A stretch of DNA of 64,000 nt, from positions 124,001-188,000 of the forward strand of contig JAJCXR010000050.1 of the NCBI GenBank assembly GCA_029263315.1, written 5' to 3'. The notes below the pieces were generated by a model that did not search any database, was not told the origin of the DNA, and saw only the letters and a program-made list of their open reading frames with translations. Positions 1-8,485 of the stretch are shown in pieces (position 1 is the first letter of the stretch; every line of letters begins with the position of its first letter). The translations under genes were made by a program, and so were the position numbers. The DNA is from Acidobacteriota bacterium (GTDB taxonomy: Bacteria; Acidobacteriota; Thermoanaerobaculia; Multivoradales; J023).

Positions 1-243
1 GTGGATGTGATCGATGCGGGCCCTCAATAGATCGGAAAAACGCACCAACAAGGGCGCGTCGATGCCCCGTTCAACAACCTCATCGACCAAGTCCTTGACA
101 TCGATGGACGAAGACGTTGCTTGGTCCCCGACACAGAGATGCCCCCTATCGTTGACTGAGAAGAAGTCTTTTCCCCATGAACGCACGCCGTAGAGGTCGA
201 CGGAGTCTTCGACCGACCATCGATTTGTATCAATACGGGCCAT
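1..243 (-). CDS. speA: Biosynthetic arginine decarboxylase, N-terminal part (cut by window edge)
   Basis: The reverse strand reads an open frame from an ATG at 243 to the window edge, giving 81 residues. It contains the usual SpeA N-terminus: W-S-V-E-D-S-V-D-L-Y-G-V, then W-G-K-D-F-F-S-V-N, then R-G-I-D-A-P-L-L-V-R-F-S-D-L-L-R-A-R-I. SpeA is a cytoplasmic PLP enzyme that converts arginine to agmatine, the first step of the agmatine route to polyamines; its catalytic part lies outside the window. A Shine-Dalgarno sequence (TAGGAGAG) precedes the ATG. It is divergent from the deoxyhypusine-synthase-like gene at 634, which fits a shared polyamine role. The identification rests on recognising the family N-terminus. 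Confidence 0.85.
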   Translation of the reverse strand, partial: MARIDTNRWSVEDSVDLYGVRSWGKDFFSVNDRGHLCVGDQATSSSIDVKDLVDEVVERGIDAPLLVRFSDLLRARIDHIH

Positions 244-633
244 ATATCGCTCTCCTAGAATGCTTGCCGAACACGTCCGCGGAAAAACCTGAGGAGCTTG
301 AAGCGCATGATTGCTGCGGACGATCGCAAAGGCTCGTTGTGGAAGTGTGCCCAAAAGTCTCGCGGCCGGCGTGCGGCGGAACACGGTTCGGTGTCCTTTC
401 CCCATGCCAGAGGACCTCGGCAGCGGCCGCACTCTAGCACCCCTTCTCACGCTCTAGCCATCTCTAGACATCTCGCGAAGCGGCCCTTTTTTGGATTCGT
501 CCACGGAGCGCTGCTAGACTTGCAAGCTCGCCGCCCGCAAGTCGGCGCGCCGAGTGAGAACCCACCGCGGATCTACGGCCGCCCGCCGTCCGTGCGACCC
601 GAGACGCTTTTTCGAATGAGGGACCGACCGAGG
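244..633. other. Intergenic region between divergent speA and the DHS-like gene
   Basis: About 390 bases separate the two divergent starts and must hold both promoters. Open frames here lack ribosome binding sites and protein-like composition. I see no clear -35/-10 pair, hairpin or repeat, apart from the speA ribosome binding site near 250-260 and a GAGGGA about 10 bases before the downstream start. Confidence 0.5.
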
Positions 634-1611
634 ATGACAGACCACGCCACCATCAAGAAGTTCATGCTACGGAACTACCGCCATTTCAACGCCCGCAGCG
701 TGGTCTCGGCCTCCCAAGGCTGGGTTGATCAACTCGAGGCGGACAACGCTATGTTCCTGAGCCTGGCTGGCGCCATGAGCACCGCCGAGCTCGGCATCTC
801 CCTCGCCGAGATGATTCGACGAGGCAAGGTGCACGCCATCTCCTGTACAGGAGCCAATCTCGAAGAGGATGTCTTCAATTTGGTGGCCCACGACTCTTAC
901 CACCATGTGCCCAACTGGCGAGCCTTGAGCGCCGCCGAGGAAATGGAGCTGGCGAACCAGGGACTCAATCGCGTCACCGATACCTGCATCCCGGAAGAGG
1001 AAGCCATGCGCAAGATCGAGCGCCAGGTGCTCGATTTTTGGCAGCAAGCCGACCGTGCAGGAGAGTCCGCTTTCCCCCACCAATTCCTCTATCGTCTGCT
1101 GCTCAGCGGTCGTCTCGATGACGAATACCAAATCGACCCGGCCGATTCTTGGCTGTTGGCTGCCGCCCAACGGGACCTCCCCCTGTTCGTGCCCGGCTGG
1201 GAAGACTCCACCCTGGGCAACATGTTTGTCGCCTCGGTACGACGTGGTGATTTGAAGCATATGGGGACGGTCAAGAGTGGGCTCCACTACATGGATCACC
1301 TCATCGACTGGTACACCAGCCAAACCGCCGACCGCGAGGTCGGTTTCTTTCAGATCGGTGGCGGCATCGCCGGCGACTTCTCGATCTGTGTGGTGCCTCT
1401 GCTGCAGCAAGATCTCAAAAGACCCACGCCCCTGTGGTCCTACTTCTGTCAGATCAGCGACAGCACCACGTCCTATGGTTCGTACAGCGGCGCCGTCCCC
1501 AACGAAAAGATCACCTGGGGCAAGCTCGACGTGGAGGGGCCAAAATTCATCATCGAATCCGATGCCACCATTGTCGCGCCGCTAGTTTTTTCCTACGTTC
1601 TCGCCTCTTGA
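634..1611 (+). CDS. Deoxyhypusine synthase-like protein (possible homospermidine synthase)
   Basis: A 325-residue protein of the deoxyhypusine synthase family. Eukaryotic and archaeal members transfer an aminobutyl group from spermidine to a lysine of eIF5A using NAD; bacteria lack eIF5A, and several bacterial members make homospermidine or act on other amine acceptors. Visible signatures are S-C-T-G-A-N-L-E-E-D near residue 70, F-Q-I-G-G-G-I-A-G-D-F, and S-G-A-V-P-N-E-K-I-T-W-G-K-L, where K297 lies at the position of the catalytic lysine. The ATG at 634 is preferred because GAGGGA precedes it at good spacing; an in-frame ATG at 616 is possible. The divergent speA supports a polyamine role. 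The exact substrate cannot be read from sequence. Confidence 0.88.
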   Translation: MTDHATIKKFMLRNYRHFNARSVVSASQGWVDQLEADNAMFLSLAGAMSTAELGISLAEMIRRGKVHAISCTGANLEEDVFNLVAHDSYHHVPNWRALSAAEEMELANQGLNRVTDTCIPEEEAMRKIERQVLDFWQQADRAGESAFPHQFLYRLLLSGRLDDEYQIDPADSWLLAAAQRDLPLFVPGWEDSTLGNMFVASVRRGDLKHMGTVKSGLHYMDHLIDWYTSQTADREVGFFQIGGGIAGDFSICVVPLLQQDLKRPTPLWSYFCQISDSTTSYGSYSGAVPNEKITWGKLDVEGPKFIIESDATIVAPLVFSYVLAS

Positions 1612-1635
1612 GCCCAAAACCAGCGGAGACCGATC

Positions 1636-2190
1636 ATGCAACGAGCCACCTTTGACGCTCGCCTTGTCCTAGCAACCCTGCTCGTCCTGGCCGGTTTGGC
1701 GTTGCCGAGCGCCGCCGAGGACCCAGCCGCCACCCCCTTCGGCCTCTACAATGGCCGCCAGATCAATGCGGACCTGCTGGTGGGCGGCCAACCGTCACCT
1801 GAGCAGATCCAAGCCATGGCGGAAGTCGGCTACCGCTCGGTGGTCAACCTACGGGGTGAGGGCGAAGGGGGATCCTGGGAGGCGCGTCCCCTGCTGCAAG
1901 AGCTCGATCTAGCCTACCTGCATCTGCCGGTCGCCAGCAGCGACGACTTGACCCCTGACCTGGCGCGCCAGCTGGCCACCTGGCTCGAAGACCCCGAGCA
2001 CTTGCCCGCCCTGGTGCACTGCGGTAGCAGCAACCGGGTCGGCGCCCTCTTCGCCCTCAAGGCCTTTCACGTCGACGGTCAAGACGCCGAAGAGGCCATC
2101 GAGATCGGGCGGCAGCACGGCCTCAAGAGCCTGGAGCCCAAGATTGCACCCAAGCTCGTCGAGCCACCGTTGGAGCAGCAGCCGGAGTGA
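1636..2190 (+). CDS. Exported DUF442-type (beta-lactamase hydrolase-like) phosphatase
   Basis: A 184-residue protein with a cleavable-looking signal peptide (hydrophobic residues 10-25 ending near A-E-D) followed by a compact phosphatase-like domain. The segment L-V-G-G-Q-P-S-P-E-Q-I near residue 50 and the loop H-C-G-S-S-N-R (C129, R134) give a C-X4-R pattern, as in the DUF442 group of cysteine-based phosphatase-fold proteins rather than the C-X5-R of classical tyrosine phosphatases. It starts 25 bases after the DHS-like gene behind GCGGAGAC and is probably cotranscribed with it. The substrate is unknown. A sulfurtransferase-like role is an alternative, since some relatives carry that annotation. 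Confidence 0.75.
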   Translation: MQRATFDARLVLATLLVLAGLALPSAAEDPAATPFGLYNGRQINADLLVGGQPSPEQIQAMAEVGYRSVVNLRGEGEGGSWEARPLLQELDLAYLHLPVASSDDLTPDLARQLATWLEDPEHLPALVHCGSSNRVGALFALKAFHVDGQDAEEAIEIGRQHGLKSLEPKIAPKLVEPPLEQQPE

Positions 2191-2321
2191 AGCACCGGGC
2201 GACTGCTCACCGGATCGCCAGATAGCGACCAGCGGCCGCCGAGGATGTGTTAATTTGCCTCCATCAGCAGGCATCGGAAACCCAGATCCGCGGCGGCGGC
2301 TCGAACGAGGAGAGACCATCG

Positions 2322-3698
2322 ATGGCCCAATTCAAGGTTCCCCACACACTCGTCCTTCTCTTCGGCATGATCCTCCTCGCCTACGCCATGACGTGGATTC
2401 TGCCCCAGGGTCAGTTCGAGACCCTCGAAGTAGACCACGGTCGGGAGCAAGTGGTGCCGGGAACCTACGAGACCCTGGAAACGCCGGAGCCGCTGCCCTG
2501 GCACACCGTCTTCACGGTGATCCCGCGGGGATTCCAGAAAGTCGAGTACATCATCTTCTTCGTCTTTCTGATCGGTGGCGCCTTCGGAGTCCTGCGCTCC
2601 ACCGGCGCCATCGATGCGATGATCGGTGTCTTGCTACCCATTTTGGGCCGGGCTTCTTGGATGTTCATCGTCGGCGGCATGTTGCTGTTTGCCATCGGCT
2701 CGAGCACCATCGGCATGGCGGAGGAGTATCTACCTTTTGTGCCGGTGCTCTTGGCGTTGGCCATCGGCTTGGGATTCGACTCCATCACCGCTATCGGGGT
2801 GCTGTGCTGTGGTTATGCCATCGGTTATGGCTCGGCGGTGTTCAATCCCTTCACCGTGCTCATCGCGCAAGCCGTCGCCGGGGTGCCCTTGAACTCGGGT
2901 TGGTCTTACCGCTTGGTTTTGATGGTGGTTTTCCTGGCCATCGGTGTGCATCACGTCTGGAGCTATGCCAGTAAGGTGAAGAAGGACCCCAGCCGCAGCC
3001 TGGTGGCCGATATTCCCGTCGACCCATCCTTCCAAAAGCAGGACCACCCACGGTTCACCATGACCCATGGCCTGGTGCTCGCCGCCACCATCCTCACCCT
3101 GGGCATCATCGTCTACGGGCTGAGCGCTTGGGGCTGGTACGTGCAGGAGCTGGGCGCCGTGTTCTTGGGGCTGTCGGTGCTCTACATCGTGGTTGCCCGC
3201 TTGGCCCCCAGCGACGCCGCCTCGGAGTTCTGCCACGGCGCCGCCGAGCTCACCACAACCGCCCTGCTCATCGGCTTCGCCAATAGCATCCTGCTGATCC
3301 TGCAGGACGGCAAGATCATCGACACCATCGTCAACGGCGTCGCCCAACCCCTATCCCACATCGGCACCGCCGGCGCCGCCGTGGGCATGCTCTTCTTCCA
3401 GAGCCTGTGCAATTTCTTCATCCCTTCCGGCAGCGGCCAGGCCTATGTCACCATGCCGGTGATGGCCCCCATCGCCGATCTGGTGGGCGTGCAACGGCAA
3501 GTCGCCGTCCTGGCCTATCAATTCGGCGACGGCGTCACCAATATCCTGGTGCCCACCAACGCCGTGCTGATCGGTATTCTCACCATGGCCGGCATTCCCT
3601 ATGATCGCTGGCTTCGTTTCATCTTCCCCTTCATGGTGAAGATGTGGATCGCCGGCTCTCTGGCCATGGTCGTCGCGGTATGGATCGGTTACAGCTGA
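2322..3698 (+). CDS. YfcC/DcuC-family membrane carrier
   Basis: A 458-residue polytopic membrane protein with about a dozen hydrophobic segments. The N-terminal half has the W-I-L-P-Q-G-Q-F-E loop, a soluble stretch of about 50 residues, then F-F-V-F-L-I-G-G-A-F-G and G-S-S-T-I-G-M-A-E-E, which are typical of the YfcC branch of the C4-dicarboxylate/arginine-ornithine-type carriers. The C-terminal half has F-I-P-S-G-S-G-Q-A and Q-F-G-D-G-V-T-N, the matching re-entrant motifs. The start at 2322 is chosen because CGAGGAGAG lies just upstream; the frame is open further upstream, but that stretch is not protein-like. The substrate cannot be assigned; relatives move amino acids or dicarboxylates. 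Confidence 0.82.
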   Translation: MAQFKVPHTLVLLFGMILLAYAMTWILPQGQFETLEVDHGREQVVPGTYETLETPEPLPWHTVFTVIPRGFQKVEYIIFFVFLIGGAFGVLRSTGAIDAMIGVLLPILGRASWMFIVGGMLLFAIGSSTIGMAEEYLPFVPVLLALAIGLGFDSITAIGVLCCGYAIGYGSAVFNPFTVLIAQAVAGVPLNSGWSYRLVLMVVFLAIGVHHVWSYASKVKKDPSRSLVADIPVDPSFQKQDHPRFTMTHGLVLAATILTLGIIVYGLSAWGWYVQELGAVFLGLSVLYIVVARLAPSDAASEFCHGAAELTTTALLIGFANSILLILQDGKIIDTIVNGVAQPLSHIGTAGAAVGMLFFQSLCNFFIPSGSGQAYVTMPVMAPIADLVGVQRQVAVLAYQFGDGVTNILVPTNAVLIGILTMAGIPYDRWLRFIFPFMVKMWIAGSLAMVVAVWIGYS

Positions 3699-3879
3699 GT
3701 TAGGGCCGCGGGAAGACAATCATCAACCCATCCCGCTTGTCTTTCAAGCCGCCAGCTGTGTTGCCAAGAAGCTTAGGTGGGCCCGCCATGCGCGCTTCTC
3801 CGCGCCTTGTTGACGAGTCGAAATCCAACGCGCTGTTGGGCGATTATCATCTCCCGCGACCCTTAGGAGCACATTGTCC

Positions 3880-6630
3880 ATGATCCCGAAGGCCTACTTA
3901 CGGCATCTCCTCCTTGCCCCGCTCTGCTTCGCCATGACGGTCACCTGGGCGAGGGCTGTCGAGGCCGGCGGCGACGGGTCGGGCCATGACCTGGCCTTCA
4001 AGATCTCGATCCGCGAAAGTGGCGTTTACGAGCTCACCTTCGATGCCCTGCGCCAGGCCGCCGGCCAAGACACAGTCCTGGCCGAGCTGCCCTCTGAGCA
4101 CCTCGCGCTGACCGTCGACGGCGAAGGCATCCCCCTGTGGATCGACGACGGCGGCGACGGCCGATTCGGACCCGGGGATCGGCTCGAGTGGATCGGCGAG
4201 CGCCGCCACGGTGCCGATTCCTTCTTCCACGCTCACAGTCCGCACAATGTGTACCGCCTCTCCCTGACCGGCGAGGCGAAACGCATGCTGAGCCCGTCGG
4301 CTCAACCCCCGGGTCCTCTGCGCCGTCAATGGAAGGTGCTCGCCGTTGCCGACCACCTGGAAGAGGATCGCTTGATGCTGCGCTTCGGCAAGCGGGAAAG
4401 TGTCACCTCCTCCGACGACGGCCGCTCAGTGCATCGCGATCCATGGCATTGGGCCAAGCTGACACACTTGGACCGCCGTCCCTTTCGCCTACCCCTCGAC
4501 CTCTCGACTTACGATGCCGAAAGCTCACAGCCGCTGCGCCTGCGTCTCGAGCTCAGCGGTTGGTCGTGGCCGATCCCCAAACGCACGGAGGTGCCCGATC
4601 ATCAAGTCGATGTGCTGCTCAATGGTGCCCTCTTGGGTTCCGGCACCTGGGATGGTCAAGACATCCATGAGCTGGTTTTCGACCCCGTCGATCCGGCACT
4701 GATCAAGAAAGGCAAGAACATCCTGCAGGTGTCCGTCCCCAAACGCGCCCCGCTGGAGGGCGGCGACCCCCTGATCGATGTCGTGCTGCTCAACTGGATG
4801 CAGCTCGACTATCCGCGGCGTCATGTCCTGCGGGTCGAGGAGGAGCGTTTTGCCCTGCAAAAGGCCCGCACCGACCGCTGGCTCACCTTCACGACGGAAC
4901 CGGGACAACGCTTCACCTTTTACGGAGCCAGGGGTTGGCGCTTGGCCGAAGAAGCGCAACGGATCACCGACGACGCCAAGAAAACTCAACTGTCATGGCT
5001 GCCGCCGGCCCTCGGCACCGACCCGGCGACCTCGAGCGACACGGCAACCTCGAGCGACTCGGCGACCTTGAGCGACACCGTCTACGCGGTACGGCAAGGT
5101 GCTCTCTCGACCCCCGAATCGGTGACCGTCGACCATCGCTCCAATCTGCGGAACAGCGAGCAGCAAGCGGACTACCTGATGATCACCCATCCGCGTCTCC
5201 GGCAAGCCATTGAGCCCCTGGCGAAGCTACACCGCCAACGGGGCTTGCGGGTGACGGTGGTCGACGTCGACGACATCTACGACGAATTCAACCACGGCAT
5301 CGTCGACCCCGCCGCCATCCGGGATTTCATCGGCCATACGTACCACCGTTGGACCTCCCCCAGGCCGCGATTTGTGCTTCTCGTGGGGGACGCCAGCTGG
5401 GACGTCAAAAACGAAGATCCCAACGACACCAACTATGCCGACTGGACGTATCGCCCCGGCGAAAAGCGACGATTCAGCAAGAACACCAGCTTCGCCTACG
5501 ACGGCGAGGCAACCGATCCGGCCCACCGCAACCTGATTCCGGCCTGGAGCTACGCCAGCAACGAGGGCCATGCGGCCAGCGACAACGGCTTCGTCACCGT
5601 CGATGGCGAGGATGTTCTACCCGACCTGGCCATCGGCCGCCTGCCGGTGACCGAGCCGGCCGAGGTCGCCGCCATCGTCGACAAGATCCGAGATTACGTC
5701 ATCGCCTCGCCGGTGGGCCCTTGGCGACGGGACGTGCTTTGGATCACCAACGACATGAGGTCCTTCCAGAACCGCAGCCATCGTTTGGCCGGTGAGTTGG
5801 CCAAGATCGGCTTCAGTGCCAACGAGATCTATCCGTCGTCGGACGAAAGCGACAACCTGCAGCACCAATCGGCCCTGCGGCAGGCCTTCGATTCGGGCCA
5901 GCTGATGGTGCATTTCTACGGCCATGGTGGGCGTTACATCTGGCGTACGGGGCCGCCGGACTTGAAGAAGAATCACGACCTCTTCACCCTCGACGACCTG
6001 GATTCGCTGTCCCCCTCGGAGCGCTTGCCCTTGGTGCTCAGCATGTCCTGCTACTCGGCCCCTTTCGACCATCCGACGGCGGACTCCATCGGCGAGAAGT
6101 TCCTGCGTTTGGACGACCGCGGCGCCATCGCCGTCTTGGCCGCCTCCTGGCGCAACAGCCCCAGTGTGCGCTTCAGCCGTCGCCTGCTCGACGAGCTGAC
6201 CCAGCGCCAACCCATCGGCGAGGCGGTGCGCCGGGCCAAGATCGATTCCGGCAGCGAGGTGATGATCGCCCTCTATAACCTGCTGGGAGATCCCGCCCTG
6301 GAGCTAGCACTACCCCAGCGGCCGCTGACCATCGAGCCCCTGCCGTCGGGACAATTGGTGGTCGATCTGGCCGACGCCGAGCTGACCGAAGGGCGGGCCA
6401 TGGTCACCTGGCTGACGATGACCGGGGAGGTGGTCGACCAGCAGGAGGTGGCCGTCGAGGGCCCCCGACTGCAGCTACCGAGCTCTGAGAAAGACGGAAG
6501 TCGTCAAGTCCAAGTCTATGTTTGGAACACCGAGCGAGGCCTCGACGCCCTGGGCACCCTGAAGTTGCCGAAGGACGGGGCGACCGCGGCACCGCCCTCG
6601 CACACCGTTCAAGAAGCGGAGCGCCGCTGA
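3880..6630 (+). CDS. Secreted gingipain-like cysteine peptidase (family C25)
   Basis: A 916-residue exported protein. A signal peptide (hydrophobic core at residues 8-20) is followed by a beta-rich N-terminal region of about 400 residues opening with F-K-I-S-I-R-E-S-G-V-Y-E, and then a caspase-like C25 domain from about residue 425. The catalytic dyad is visible as H682 in V-H-F-Y-G-H-G-G and C724 in S-M-S-C-Y-S-A-P-F. A small beta domain follows. C25 peptidases act extracellularly and in other bacteria process surface proteins or mature secreted ones. The ATG at 3880 has TAGGAGC at ideal spacing and is preferred to the in-frame TTG two codons earlier. It leads a run of co-oriented exported-protein genes. 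Residues ~382-399 hold an Asp/Ser/Thr repeat. Confidence 0.87.
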   Translation: MIPKAYLRHLLLAPLCFAMTVTWARAVEAGGDGSGHDLAFKISIRESGVYELTFDALRQAAGQDTVLAELPSEHLALTVDGEGIPLWIDDGGDGRFGPGDRLEWIGERRHGADSFFHAHSPHNVYRLSLTGEAKRMLSPSAQPPGPLRRQWKVLAVADHLEEDRLMLRFGKRESVTSSDDGRSVHRDPWHWAKLTHLDRRPFRLPLDLSTYDAESSQPLRLRLELSGWSWPIPKRTEVPDHQVDVLLNGALLGSGTWDGQDIHELVFDPVDPALIKKGKNILQVSVPKRAPLEGGDPLIDVVLLNWMQLDYPRRHVLRVEEERFALQKARTDRWLTFTTEPGQRFTFYGARGWRLAEEAQRITDDAKKTQLSWLPPALGTDPATSSDTATSSDSATLSDTVYAVRQGALSTPESVTVDHRSNLRNSEQQADYLMITHPRLRQAIEPLAKLHRQRGLRVTVVDVDDIYDEFNHGIVDPAAIRDFIGHTYHRWTSPRPRFVLLVGDASWDVKNEDPNDTNYADWTYRPGEKRRFSKNTSFAYDGEATDPAHRNLIPAWSYASNEGHAASDNGFVTVDGEDVLPDLAIGRLPVTEPAEVAAIVDKIRDYVIASPVGPWRRDVLWITNDMRSFQNRSHRLAGELAKIGFSANEIYPSSDESDNLQHQSALRQAFDSGQLMVHFYGHGGRYIWRTGPPDLKKNHDLFTLDDLDSLSPSERLPLVLSMSCYSAPFDHPTADSIGEKFLRLDDRGAIAVLAASWRNSPSVRFSRRLLDELTQRQPIGEAVRRAKIDSGSEVMIALYNLLGDPALELALPQRPLTIEPLPSGQLVVDLADAELTEGRAMVTWLTMTGEVVDQQEVAVEGPRLQLPSSEKDGSRQVQVYVWNTERGLDALGTLKLPKDGATAAPPSHTVQEAERR
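5023..5076 (+). repeat. Three 18-bp tandem repeats inside the C25 peptidase gene
   Basis: Units at 5023, 5041 and 5059 each end in GAGCGAC and differ at only a few bases. They encode the hexapeptide A-T-S/L-S-D-T/S three times in a low-complexity linker before the peptidase domain. Confidence 0.85.
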
Positions 6631-6744
6631 CACCGTGATCGCCGAACGAAGCGTCTCGACCCAACCGTCACCGCCGAGCGATCGTCCCCTGCACGCTGTC
6701 GCAGCTCGATCTCGGCGCCCACAAATCACCGCCAGGAGCGCACC

Positions 6745-7401
6745 ATGACGCAGCCCCTTCACCCCCTAGTCTCGGCCCTCTGGGGGCTGGCCCTCTGCGG
6801 GTTGGCCGTCGCCAACCTCGCCCTGGCTGAGACGCCCCCCGAAGAGCAGCACGAGGCGGCAGGCCAAGAGGAGGCCGAGGGGGGGCAGACCGAGCACGGC
6901 GAGTCGCACCGTGGAGCCGAGGACGGGACGGCGTCCCAAGTCGCTGATTCCTCCCAAGGCCCTGATACGTCCCGAGACCTTGATACGCCCCAAGACCCTG
7001 ATTCGCCCGAAGATCCTGATATGACCCAAGACGAGGTCGAGAACCCAACGGAGCTTTACGACAAGACGATCCGCTGGGCCACCGCCTCCGAAGTGGACAA
7101 CTTCGGCTACGACATCTACCGTGGAGAGTCCGCCGACGGCCCCTTCACCCGGCTCACCGACGAGCCGATCACCGGCGCCGGAACCACCGACGAGCCGAGC
7201 TACTACACGTATATCGATAAGGGTCTGGACCCCACCAAGGACTACTACTACTACGTCGAGAGCATCTCGATGTTCGGACAACGGGAGCGCTTCACACCGA
7301 TCCAGAAGGTCGCGGCGCGCCTAGCGGAGCCCACCAACGATGCAGCCGAGCCAACGGCGGACCCTGCAGAGGCCAAAGGCCCTGAGCAGCCCGAACATTG
7401 A
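6745..7401 (+). CDS. Exported acidic protein with a fibronectin type III-like domain
   Basis: A 218-residue protein with an N-terminal signal peptide (hydrophobic to about residue 28, ending A-L-A-E-T), a very acidic linker at residues 30-100, and one Fn3-like domain at about 105-190. That domain shows W-A-T-A-S-E-V-D-N-F-G-Y-D-I-Y-R-G and a Y-Y-Y-Y-V-E-S-I strand, the layout of the small Fn3 domains common in exported bacterial proteins. The tail is rich in Ala, Glu and Pro. CAGGAG precedes the ATG. It lies 114 bases after the C25 peptidase and overlaps the frame of the next gene, so it probably belongs to the same transcript. The function is unknown; a binding or scaffold role on the cell surface is inference. 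Confidence 0.75.
   Translation: MTQPLHPLVSALWGLALCGLAVANLALAETPPEEQHEAAGQEEAEGGQTEHGESHRGAEDGTASQVADSSQGPDTSRDLDTPQDPDSPEDPDMTQDEVENPTELYDKTIRWATASEVDNFGYDIYRGESADGPFTRLTDEPITGAGTTDEPSYYTYIDKGLDPTKDYYYYVESISMFGQRERFTPIQKVAARLAEPTNDAAEPTADPAEAKGPEQPEH
6943..7032 (+). repeat. Five 18-bp tandem repeats encoding an acidic hexapeptide
   Basis: Units start at 6943, 6961, 6979, 6997 and 7015; a weaker sixth precedes them at 6925. They encode A-D-S-S-Q-G, P-D-T-S-R-D, L-D-T-P-Q-D, P-D-S-P-E-D and P-D-M-T-Q-D. The period and composition match those of the repeat in the preceding gene. Confidence 0.9.
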
Positions 7402-8485
7402 TCGACGCTACCCTCGGTGGATGGCTGGGCTGGGCATGACCCTTCTCACCGCCGTGGGTCCCGTCTGGGCTCCGGTCGATTCCGGCCCCCTCCACGCCCA
7501 GCCGAAGAGACCTGCTGTCCAAGAGGTACTGGTGGCCATCGATGCTGGACGCTTCGACGACGCCGAGAGCTTGCTGCGTCGCCACCTGGCCGACGGAGGA
7601 AAGGGCCCGGCGGTCCATTTCCTGTTGGGCGAAGTGCTGATGCAGCAGTATCGCCCGGCGGAGGCGGAGGAGCCCCTGCGCCGGGCCGTCGCCGGTCGAG
7701 CCGACCGCCCCCGCTGGCACCACCGTCTGGCCGTGTGTTTAGCTCAACAGGGTCAATGCCGAGCTGCCCTGCCGTGGCTGGACCGGGCCATCGCCCTCGA
7801 GAGCACACCCGAGCGACTCTTCGACCGCGCCCAGTGCCAGCTGGCGGGGGGCCATTTCCAAGACGCCGAAGCGGATCTCCTGGCCGTTGTCGACACGGCC
7901 CCCGATCACCACAGGGGTTGGTTCGAGCTCGGTCTCTTGGCCAAGGACCGGGGCGACGACGCCCTTGCTCAGCAGCGCTTTCATCGGGCCCTGAGCCTCG
8001 ACCCCGAAAACATCGAAGCCGGTTATCAGACCGCCCTCTCGTCCCTCGCTATGGGCCAGCCCGAGGCAGCCATCGACGGCCTACGCCGCGTGCTGCAGAA
8101 GATCCCCGGGCACACCGGAGCCGTCTATAACCTGGGCCGGGCCTTGCAAAGCAACGGCCAGACCCAAGACAGCCGTGAGGTGTTGGCGGAGTTTCGCCGG
8201 CTCAGCCAGCGGCAAGATCTGCTCGACAATCACCTACAGTTCCTCCAGCTCCATGCCACCGACATCGACGCTCGCCTCAACAGCGGCAAGCTCCTGCTGT
8301 CCATGGGACGGGTCGACGAGGCCATCGGGCATCTCGAGATCGCCCGGCAGCTCGCCCCCGAGCACCTCCCCACCCACCGGTTGCTGGTCGAGGCCTATGG
8401 CTTAACGGGACGGTCCACCGAGGCATACCAGGCACAGCGGGATGTCGAGCGTCTGGCCGGGCTCGAGGCAGGGATCGAGCCATGA
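7340..8485 (+). CDS. Exported tetratricopeptide repeat protein
   Basis: Up to 381 residues. The N-terminus is hydrophobic and ends in L-H-A-Q, as in a signal peptide. The rest is a string of TPR helices from about residue 60: F-D-D-A-E-S-L-L-R-R-H-L, Y-R-P-A-E-A-E-E-P-L-R-R-A-V, D-D-A-L-A-Q-Q-R-F-H-R-A-L-S-L-D-P-E-N, and R-V-D-E-A-I-G-H-L-E-I-A-R-Q-L-A-P-E-H near the end. TPRs mediate protein-protein contacts. The start is uncertain: the ATG at 7340 lies inside the previous gene, while an ATG at 7421 gives a tidy signal peptide; neither has a strong ribosome binding site. The stop overlaps the next start as ATGA, so the two are translationally coupled, a common TPR plus VCBS/ASPIC pairing. 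Confidence 0.82.
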   Translation: MQPSQRRTLQRPKALSSPNIDRRYPRWMAGLGMTLLTAVGPVWAPVDSGPLHAQPKRPAVQEVLVAIDAGRFDDAESLLRRHLADGGKGPAVHFLLGEVLMQQYRPAEAEEPLRRAVAGRADRPRWHHRLAVCLAQQGQCRAALPWLDRAIALESTPERLFDRAQCQLAGGHFQDAEADLLAVVDTAPDHHRGWFELGLLAKDRGDDALAQQRFHRALSLDPENIEAGYQTALSSLAMGQPEAAIDGLRRVLQKIPGHTGAVYNLGRALQSNGQTQDSREVLAEFRRLSQRQDLLDNHLQFLQLHATDIDARLNSGKLLLSMGRVDEAIGHLEIARQLAPEHLPTHRLLVEAYGLTGRSTEAYQAQRDVERLAGLEAGIEP

